Below, piece by piece: positions 36,298 through 44,097 of a stretch of DNA of 64,000 bases. Source of the stretch: an uncultured Prevotella sp. (GTDB lineage Bacteria; Bacteroidota; Bacteroidia; Bacteroidales; Bacteroidaceae); the NCBI GenBank assembly GCA_905235325.1, contig CAJOLE010000008.1, positions 530 to 64,529 of the forward strand. The letters are read 5' to 3'. Below the pieces are notes generated by a model. It made no database searches and was not told the origin of the DNA. It saw only the letters and a list, made by a program, of their open reading frames with translations. Made by a program: the position numbers and the translations under genes. Position 1 is the stretch's first letter, and every line of letters starts with the position of its first letter.

Positions 36298-38466
36298 ATG
36301 GCAGACAGCACGAAAAGCGGCAACACGGGAAGCACCCAAGAGCAGAGCTTTGGCGAGAAAGTGGGGACTGTAGCCAGCATGATAGGAGAAGGCTGGCTGA
36401 AGTCCGACACCGGACTCTGGAATGATGCCAACTATCAGGGTACGCACGAGGAGGCCAACCGCTCGCTGTTTACCGACAATTTCGACTACGAGAAAATTCA
36501 GAAGCAGTCGACAGCTCACCTCAACAGGGTCGACCAGTCGATGTTCCCCGCCAGGGCTGGATTCCACTCTGCCCTTCAAGGGTCGCTGAATCTGTGTACA
36601 GAGAATGCTATCGTACAGTGTGCCATGGGATCGGTGTGCTCAAAGCTCCATGTCATGGATCCGCTCAGAGGCTCGGCCATCGGCACTACCATCAAGAACC
36701 GCTGCGCCGTCATTACCGACTGCGTGCCCGGACTGAACTTCGATGGCTTCGGAGCCTGCTGGAACATTCTTAATCCGGCTGTGGCTGCCGCCACGCTGGC
36801 TGCATCCATTGCCGCAGGCACGTTCGTACTCACCCCCATGCCCTGCCTGGCTACCATGATGCCGTCACCGTGGTTGCCTATCCTGGGCGAAATGATAAGC
36901 ATCAGGAAAATTCCCGTCCTGGTCGATAAAAGCATTAGCAACTGCTGGGGACTGGGCTTCATCACCATTTCGCACTGCGGACAGGGACTTGACGCTACGC
37001 CCATCAGGCTCACTAATGTCGACGGAACAGTCAACTGGCACCTTGTACTACCACTTGCTGCCAACATCGCAGGCGCAGTCTTTAGTGGCGGAGGTGCCTT
37101 GGTGGCTAATGCGGCCAAAGCGGCAGCGGCAGCTAAGGGCGCACAAGCCGTAGCGGCCGCAACCAAAGCCGAACAGGCTGCACGCGCCGCAGCACTGGCC
37201 GATAAGGCAGCCAACGCCTTGAAAGTGGCGAACGTCGCAGCAAAGGTAGGAAAGGGTGGCGATATAGCCAGCAATGCCATTACCATAGCAGATGGCATCG
37301 GCTACATCGCTGAAGGCGACATCACGTCGGGACTGCTCAACATCGGCGGTGGCACTTTAGGGATGGGCTTCACTGGAATCGACTTGGCCAGAACAGCCAA
37401 AGGTGCCAAGAACACCAAACAGCTGACCGATGCTTTCCGCGACACGCTCGACCCGAAAATGCAAAAGCAGCTGGATAATATGTTGGCTCAGGGTACTGAT
37501 GCCGACTTCATCGCTAATGTCATCAAGAAAAACCCGGAAATCTATGGCGATCTCTCCAAGATGAAGAAAGCCGACCTTGAACAGCTTATCAAAGCATCAA
37601 AACCCTATACCACAGCCGATAACACCGCTTCCGCTGCGAAGAAAGCCAACGACAGTGCCAAAGCTTCACAAAAGGGAGCAGGACAGGCAATTCAGCCCAC
37701 TAACGATGCCATCGACATCGCAAGAAAACAGGCCGAAGCAAGCCAGTATGCTGCTAATGAGGCCAAAAAAGCAGCAGAGGAGCTGCAGAAAGTTACTAAG
37801 AATGCTGACGATGCCACTGAGGCATACTCAAAAGCCCTGCAAAATGTGGATGATATTCAGAGAGACATCGACCGCCTGACAGAACAGGCAGCCAAGCTTG
37901 ACCCGAAGTCAAAAGAATACCGGAACCTGATGAGCAGGATAGAAACCGAAAGGCTGAGGTTATTTACGGCCAACGTCGATGTACAGAGCGCGAAAAATTC
38001 GCTTAACAAATCGGTTGACACGCTAGTAGACACCAGAAACAGCATAAAGGCGGAATACGGCGTTGACACCGTTGAAGGCATGAACGCCGTGGCCGCTGAC
38101 TTGAAACAAACTGCAGACGAAAACGCCCAATTGGTAACTGGTCTGGAAGCCGAATTATCAAAATGGGAACGTGCCGCTAATGACAATACGGAGATAGACC
38201 GTACAGGAGCTGCCCTGAAGCAGGCTGAGAAAGACCAGAAGATACAACACGATTTTGCTGATGCTGCTGCAGATTTCCAACATGATGCCGACATAAACAG
38301 CAAGATATCGACTGCCGCTACCGGCTATGCTATTACCAACAACACTGTCAAGTCGGCAGTCGGCAATGCTCACAGAACCAATGAAGAGCAAAGGAACACC
38401 TTCAACAAACGAGGCGGATACGGACTGACGGAGGAGGAAATGAAGATTCTGCAAGAACAAGACTGA
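36298..38466 (+). CDS. PAAR-like (DUF4280-type) domain protein with long helical C-terminus, candidate effector
   Basis: CAMG...FGACWNILNPAVAAATLAA...PMPCLATMMPSPW..., downstream of VgrG. Confidence 0.75.
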   Translation: MADSTKSGNTGSTQEQSFGEKVGTVASMIGEGWLKSDTGLWNDANYQGTHEEANRSLFTDNFDYEKIQKQSTAHLNRVDQSMFPARAGFHSALQGSLNLCTENAIVQCAMGSVCSKLHVMDPLRGSAIGTTIKNRCAVITDCVPGLNFDGFGACWNILNPAVAAATLAASIAAGTFVLTPMPCLATMMPSPWLPILGEMISIRKIPVLVDKSISNCWGLGFITISHCGQGLDATPIRLTNVDGTVNWHLVLPLAANIAGAVFSGGGALVANAAKAAAAAKGAQAVAAATKAEQAARAAALADKAANALKVANVAAKVGKGGDIASNAITIADGIGYIAEGDITSGLLNIGGGTLGMGFTGIDLARTAKGAKNTKQLTDAFRDTLDPKMQKQLDNMLAQGTDADFIANVIKKNPEIYGDLSKMKKADLEQLIKASKPYTTADNTASAAKKANDSAKASQKGAGQAIQPTNDAIDIARKQAEASQYAANEAKKAAEELQKVTKNADDATEAYSKALQNVDDIQRDIDRLTEQAAKLDPKSKEYRNLMSRIETERLRLFTANVDVQSAKNSLNKSVDTLVDTRNSIKAEYGVDTVEGMNAVAADLKQTADENAQLVTGLEAELSKWERAANDNTEIDRTGAALKQAEKDQKIQHDFADAAADFQHDADINSKISTAATGYAITNNTVKSAVGNAHRTNEEQRNTFNKRGGYGLTEEEMKILQEQD

Positions 38467-38523
38467 CTATCCGTAGAAGAAGATATCGAACGGCGACTAT
38501 ACTATGTCAACAACCGCCAAAAA

Positions 38524-38810
38524 CCCGCACTCCTGCACTGACTACTGAATGTCAATGAGTTACACCGCATTTTTGGATAAAAAACCTGCACTGAAACCCG
38601 CACTGAAACCCGCACTGGAGCAAAACAGCTTGTTTTGCGGAAAAAGGCGGCGGGTTTTGGAGAAAAGGCGGCGGGTTTCTGAAATGAGGAGCAGCTCGGC
38701 TTCAAGTGCAGGATTCAGTGCAGGTTCAAGTGCTGGATTCAGTGCAGGATTTAAAGGCGTTTTGACGGCATAACAGTCTGAGAATCAGATGCCGGTGCAG
38801 GAAGTGCAGG
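38524..38810. repeat. Second MITE-like element: CCCGCACTCCTGCACTGAC ... GGTGCAGGAAGTGCAGG
   Basis: Shares AAAAGGCGGCGGGTTTT(N4)AAAAGGCGGC[A/G]GGTTTC with the 25.9 kb element. Confidence 0.75.
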
Positions 38811-38858
38811 TATTTTAAAGATATAAACATACTAAGAACAACAATAAATACTACGATT

Positions 38859-39185
38859 ATGACAGACCAGGAATTCTACCAGGAAGAGTTTATCGTCATG
38901 CTGACCATCGACGGTACATCGTATGACGAGATTGAAGTGAAGGTGACTGACCCGAACAAGACAATACGCGACCAGATCAACAGTATTGTCCAGGTGTTCG
39001 AACTGCCCAAGATGGACAACGGCGGCAACCCCATACAATACTTGCTCGGCAAGCTGATGGAGGACGACGAGGAGCCGGTTATCCTGGAGTTCGAGGATGA
39101 GAATGGCCGCGAGATGGCTCTCGTTGACTACGACATCCAACCTTTGGACCATCTTCACCTCATTTCAGTGCCCATTGCGGGATAA
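38859..39185 (+). CDS. Ubiquitin-like (beta-grasp) protein with exposed C-terminal Gly
   Basis: 108 aa; ...ALVDYDIQPLDHLHLISVPIAG*; adjacent E2, JAMM, RING and E1 genes. Confidence 0.75.
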   Translation: MTDQEFYQEEFIVMLTIDGTSYDEIEVKVTDPNKTIRDQINSIVQVFELPKMDNGGNPIQYLLGKLMEDDEEPVILEFEDENGREMALVDYDIQPLDHLHLISVPIAG

Positions 39186-39215
39186 GTAAGAAGTAGGAAA
39201 TAAGAAGTAAGGAGT

Positions 39216-39881
39216 ATGAATCCAGCAATAAACAATTTTAACTTGAAGGAATTGAAGGGCCGCGATGCCCGACTGTTCCAGGAATGGAAGGAGCTCGACG
39301 CCGTATGCAGCAAGCGTAAGGAGAACAGCCCGAATCCTTTCAAACCGTCACTTTCGTACATCATCCGACGCAAGAACGCCGTAGGTCTGCCCACGGAGTT
39401 TGAGATATGGTACCGTTGCAAGTCGATAGTCGGTGTGGAGGACACGCAGCCCCCCCGGAAGCCCGTCTTTGGCAATCTGCACAAGATGAGCGTCGTGTTA
39501 CCAAACAACTACCCGTCGGCCGACGGCAATCCCGTCTTCACGTTCTTAACCGACATCTGGCATCCCAACATCCGCAGCAGCGGGTCGTTTAAGGGGCATG
39601 TCTGTCTGACTATCAAAGAGATGGGTGTTCTGGCTTCAATCAAGGATTTAGTTCTCCGCGTAGAGCGTTATCTGAAGTATCAGATGTACCATGCCCAAAA
39701 CACCTACCCTTATCCCGAGGATCAGGGCGTGGCAGAATGGGTGCGCGAGGAGGGCGAACCCAACGGTTGGGTGAAGTTTGGGCAGGACAGTTCAGAACCT
39801 GCGCCGAAGCCTGAGTCTACCGCAACCTCCGGCAACGGTGGCGAGGAGAAGCCTAAGAAGAAAATATCGCTGAGCATCTGA
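39216..39881 (+). CDS. E2 ubiquitin-conjugating-like protein
   Basis: NYPSADGNPVFTFLTDIWHPNI...GHVCLTI: HPN at 39561-39569, catalytic Cys130 at 39603-39605. Confidence 0.9.
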   Translation: MNPAINNFNLKELKGRDARLFQEWKELDAVCSKRKENSPNPFKPSLSYIIRRKNAVGLPTEFEIWYRCKSIVGVEDTQPPRKPVFGNLHKMSVVLPNNYPSADGNPVFTFLTDIWHPNIRSSGSFKGHVCLTIKEMGVLASIKDLVLRVERYLKYQMYHAQNTYPYPEDQGVAEWVREEGEPNGWVKFGQDSSEPAPKPESTATSGNGGEEKPKKKISLSI

Positions 39882-39895
39882 GGAGGAATTGAAAT

Positions 39896-40942
39896 ATGAG
39901 AAGAATATTTGTATATACACTGCTCTGCCTGCTGGCTATGACTGCGCGGGCCGACGAGCAGAAGAAGATAAACCTAAGCAATGACCACACGCAGGAGACG
40001 GTCAGCCTCGGTTATTGTAACATTTTTGCAACACTGAAGAACGCCGACGATGACAGTTCGGCTGAGGTGTCCGTCGAACTGGAAAACCTGGACGAGACGA
40101 ACGTATTGATTCTCTTTGACGAAGCCTACTCTGAGAAAAGCATCAAAAAGCTGAATACGTCAATCCGCTTCGACAAGAAGTTTGGCGGCACCAAGAACAA
40201 GCGCGTCATCGACCCGTACAATCAACCGCTGAATCAGGTGATACTTTTCCAGCCGTCAGACAAGCTGGCACTGCCTGCAATAAGAGTGGGCAACGAGCAG
40301 TCGGAGAAATGCCGTATGCCAATCTACATCGCCAAGTTCAAAGGCAAGAAGAAGCTAATACTGCTGGAGAAACAGGTGATAGAACTTGACATTGAGGCAG
40401 AGTTGAAACCCAGCAAGGAGTTTCTCTCACTGAGCAGCGAATGCGAGAAACTGGAAAACGACATCCGCAGAACGGTCATCTGCACAAATCCCAAGCACAA
40501 GACTTCGGCCAGCAAGCAGAAAGAGCCATACGAGAAGCGGATTGAGGCATTGAAGGAAAAGATCGACAAAGCCATTGCCGCCCACAACTGGTCGGCTACC
40601 GACGGCGGCTACAAGCGCTACAACGGTCTGAAGGAGCGCCTTGCAAATGTAAACTTCAGAGAAGGTGACTGCGGCAAGCACGGTCGTGCCAAGGAAGGCC
40701 ATACATGCAGCTACTGTTCGCTCTCACTCCAGCAAATCTACCACCAGTTGGACGACTTATATAAGAGGATTTACAGCAGCAGCAACCGCAAGGATGCCAA
40801 AGCCAGCGTGATGAACCAGGTAAACGCGCTCTACAAGTGCTGCACCGCCACCGACTGTGCCAAGCATGCAGCCGCATGGAAGAAAGGCGGTGACTACAAG
40901 AACAAGATTACCGAACGCTACAACCGCATCAAGAACCTATGA
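39896..40942 (+). CDS. Signal-peptide protein with Cys/His-rich C-terminal half
   Basis: MRRIFVYTLLCLLAMTARA leader; CGKHGRAKEGHTCSYC, CCTATDCAKH. Confidence 0.7.
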   Translation: MRRIFVYTLLCLLAMTARADEQKKINLSNDHTQETVSLGYCNIFATLKNADDDSSAEVSVELENLDETNVLILFDEAYSEKSIKKLNTSIRFDKKFGGTKNKRVIDPYNQPLNQVILFQPSDKLALPAIRVGNEQSEKCRMPIYIAKFKGKKKLILLEKQVIELDIEAELKPSKEFLSLSSECEKLENDIRRTVICTNPKHKTSASKQKEPYEKRIEALKEKIDKAIAAHNWSATDGGYKRYNGLKERLANVNFREGDCGKHGRAKEGHTCSYCSLSLQQIYHQLDDLYKRIYSSSNRKDAKASVMNQVNALYKCCTATDCAKHAAAWKKGGDYKNKITERYNRIKNL

Positions 40943-42306
40943 TGGACCTCAGGCGATATCTCTGTCTGCCGCTACTGTCGGTAGCCGTCTGTACGGCAAG
41001 CTGGGCGAAGGAAGAGAAGGACACGCTATACTCCCCCAGTGGCGACCGCGTGATACTGGGCTATAACATGACGCAGGATGGCGGATTGGTTACCGTGAAG
41101 TTCGGCACGGTACAGAAGAAGCTGAGCAAGCGGACTCAAGATAAGTACAAGAAGCTGGACGAGGTGGCCGTCGTCATGTTCGACCGCACGGGCAACTACC
41201 GGGACCTGAAGTTCGACGGCCAGACACCAAACGCCTTCATGGTTCCGGCGGCAGTAAGCTACACCCCGTCGACAGATGGCTATTTCCTGCTACAGGAGGA
41301 GCCCGTACTGCAATTCAGCGTCAATCATGGCGAAGAGGCGGTGCTGTCCATCCCCCTCTATTTGGCTCATTATGAAGGTAAGCGCCACTATAAGGTTTTC
41401 GGCCAGTGCGGCACGTTGCAGCTTAAAACCAAAACGAAGACCAAAGCGAAAACCGGGAACGGGAACCTAAACGATAGCGAAAACCAAAACGGCGAAATGA
41501 CCATCACGTCAGAGGAACTGACCGACGAAGGTCTGTCCCCAGCGGACGAGGCTTCCATCCGTGCCAACTCCTTGATGTCAATGCTTGAGAAGGCGAAAAA
41601 GCTGCCCTTCTCAGAAGAACTGCAGCACGAGGTCTCGGCACTGAGCGACCTACGCTTTAAGGTAACTGATGAGGCGGTCAGCAAGCAGATTGCCCAGGCT
41701 TTGGAAGCCTACAGCAATAAAAAGGAAGAACTGGAAGCAGCTGCTGAAAAGGCGGAAAAGGATGCTGCCGAAAAGGATGCGCTGGACAAACTGACGGCGA
41801 AGGCTCTGTCTGACTCGCTGTCAGCGGAAACAGCTCTGCAGGCTGCGAAGGACAAAAAGGAGATCATGTGGCTCATCGGCGGACTCGGCGGTCTGGCACT
41901 TCTTATCTTCGGCGGAAAGCAAGTAATTCAAACTATCAAGAACAGCCAGCTGCAGAAAGCCCAAAAACAGATGATGGAGGGCATCACGAAGATGGCCGGT
42001 GGAGGAATGAATGGCATCAATGCGGCCAACCCCTTCGGCAACGTTCCCGGGATGAAACAAGCAGAGCAAGCCGTAACTGGCAAACTGCAACGCAAGCTGA
42101 GCAAAGAAGGAGAGGCTGCCAAACAACGCCTACAGGAAATGAAAAGAGGGACCAAGAACGGGAACGATAACGGGAACGGGAATGGGAACCAAAAAGAAAC
42201 TCCGAAGACGGAACGGAGGAAGCCATCACTCAACGACCAGATACCTGCAAAGTATAAGAGATGGCACAAGCCAGGTGAGACTCCGAATAAAAACGTTTCA
42301 ATTTGA
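40939..42306 (+). CDS. Signal-peptide protein with C-terminal TM and cytoplasmic tail; possible paralogue of preceding protein
   Basis: Leader, SIPLYLAHYEGKRHYKVFG shared with the preceding RMPIYIAKFKGKKKLILLE, TM IMWLIGGLGGLALLIFGG. Confidence 0.65.
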   Translation: MMDLRRYLCLPLLSVAVCTASWAKEEKDTLYSPSGDRVILGYNMTQDGGLVTVKFGTVQKKLSKRTQDKYKKLDEVAVVMFDRTGNYRDLKFDGQTPNAFMVPAAVSYTPSTDGYFLLQEEPVLQFSVNHGEEAVLSIPLYLAHYEGKRHYKVFGQCGTLQLKTKTKTKAKTGNGNLNDSENQNGEMTITSEELTDEGLSPADEASIRANSLMSMLEKAKKLPFSEELQHEVSALSDLRFKVTDEAVSKQIAQALEAYSNKKEELEAAAEKAEKDAAEKDALDKLTAKALSDSLSAETALQAAKDKKEIMWLIGGLGGLALLIFGGKQVIQTIKNSQLQKAQKQMMEGITKMAGGGMNGINAANPFGNVPGMKQAEQAVTGKLQRKLSKEGEAAKQRLQEMKRGTKNGNDNGNGNGNQKETPKTERRKPSLNDQIPAKYKRWHKPGETPNKNVSI

Positions 42307-42312
42307 TACGCA

Positions 42313-44097
42313 ATGAACAGACTAAAGAACCATTTAATTATTGCCACGCTGCTCTTTACGGGCATTCAGGCATTGGCAGTCAGAAATCCACATTATACGG
42401 AACCTCTGCAGACGGCTAACGTAGTCAGCAGCTTTAGGGACTATATGGAGACGATACCCTATCTGAAAGAAGCCGAAATGTCTTCCCTCAATAGAGATAT
42501 TGACAACCATATCAACTGCCTGAAGAACTCGACAGACAAGGAGGCGTATATCACGATGCACGACCTGCGCTACTTCATCGCCAACCAGCGCGACTCGATA
42601 GAACGCTATCAAGGCAAGAAAACCATGATGATTGAGGACTTCCTGGATCAGTATGCCGATCAGGAGTTTGAAGACCGCCAGACCTGCGTCGAACAGATGC
42701 AAGGGATGCTGAACGACAGGTTAGGACCGTGCGAGACAAATCTTAACCTCTTAGAAAGAGAACTGAATGCCAAGGAGGAAGAGCCTTTCCTCGGCTTGAA
42801 CCAGCAGATGCTGATCATTATTGGCTCATGTGTAGGTACACTACTTCTCCTTCTCTTGATTTATGCCATCATCAAGTCTGGAAAGAAGAAAGAAGCTGTC
42901 CCCGTCGTTAATTACCGTTCGCCCGGCAATAATGCCGGCAATGCAGACAGTGGCATTGTCGTACGCCGTAAAACGGCCACCATTCTGAAGAAGCAGAGTT
43001 TGGAAGGCGTCATCGACAATCCTGACTACATGAAAGTCGACGTGGAGGACTTCTGCTACGATTCAGCGGTACGGCGCATATACATCAAAAACACGTGTAT
43101 CGTAGAGTTATATAATATGTATGCCAACGACCAGAATGCGCCTGAGCAAGCCCGTGAGTATGGTTGTATGGTGTTGGGGCGCTGGGTACACGACGCAGAA
43201 AGTAACGAATACTATGTATCACTGGAACAGATCGTACTGCCTGGAGATGATGCTCAACTCGAGGAGTACGAGCTGAACTTCGGCGGAAAAATCAAATTGA
43301 AAGTACTTGAAGAACTGCGTAGGCTGCGACGCGAAACCAACCTGCAGTACGACTTGACGTGCTGGGTACACTCGCACCCGGGGCTGGGTATCTTCTTCAG
43401 TAATTCCGACAGCAGCGTACAAATGCAGCTGAAACATCCCACCCACCCCAACTTCCTGACAGCCATCGTCGTGGACACGCTGACACCGGGTATGCAACTG
43501 GGAATCTTCACCTTCCACCGCGACACTACCATCAACACGAAGAATGACCTAAAGCTACTTTATTCTTTAGAGGAATGGTACGATTGGGCCAAAGAAAGTG
43601 AAAAGTTGGATGTGAGAAGTGAAAAGAGTATGGATGGAGAGACCACCTTTAACGCTGACGACTATTACAGCACATTGGCCAATGCGCCGTCACATTTCAG
43701 TGTTTGCAATGACATAGAACTAAGCAATAATATGGTGGTAGACATCTGCATGGCTCTGACTGACCACAGCAACGGCATCGTGGGGCACATTCACGGCACG
43801 GCTCTACAGCAAGGTACCAAAACCATCTATCTGGCCGAACAATTAGTTGAAAACGAACAACAAGCCTCCCACTCGCTGATAGGCAGCTTTGTCGTGGCAC
43901 AGCACTGCAGCATACCCAGCATACGGAAATACGTGGAAGACAGGCTCAAGGATATTCACTTTGTGCTTGTCTACACGGCGGCAGACGGTCTGCTGACTTC
44001 AATTCCCGTCATTGATAACGATTTATGCACAGATATTAAATACTACGGAGAACATAAACTTGAAAACTTAAAGCAATGGACAAAAAGAAGCCGATAA
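42313..44097 (+). CDS. Membrane-anchored JAB/JAMM (MPN+) deubiquitinase-like protein
   Basis: Signal peptide, TM, JAMM HSHPGLGIFFSNSD at 43369-43410, upstream Glu in EYGCMVLG. Confidence 0.9.
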   Translation: MNRLKNHLIIATLLFTGIQALAVRNPHYTEPLQTANVVSSFRDYMETIPYLKEAEMSSLNRDIDNHINCLKNSTDKEAYITMHDLRYFIANQRDSIERYQGKKTMMIEDFLDQYADQEFEDRQTCVEQMQGMLNDRLGPCETNLNLLERELNAKEEEPFLGLNQQMLIIIGSCVGTLLLLLLIYAIIKSGKKKEAVPVVNYRSPGNNAGNADSGIVVRRKTATILKKQSLEGVIDNPDYMKVDVEDFCYDSAVRRIYIKNTCIVELYNMYANDQNAPEQAREYGCMVLGRWVHDAESNEYYVSLEQIVLPGDDAQLEEYELNFGGKIKLKVLEELRRLRRETNLQYDLTCWVHSHPGLGIFFSNSDSSVQMQLKHPTHPNFLTAIVVDTLTPGMQLGIFTFHRDTTINTKNDLKLLYSLEEWYDWAKESEKLDVRSEKSMDGETTFNADDYYSTLANAPSHFSVCNDIELSNNMVVDICMALTDHSNGIVGHIHGTALQQGTKTIYLAEQLVENEQQASHSLIGSFVVAQHCSIPSIRKYVEDRLKDIHFVLVYTAADGLLTSIPVIDNDLCTDIKYYGEHKLENLKQWTKRSR

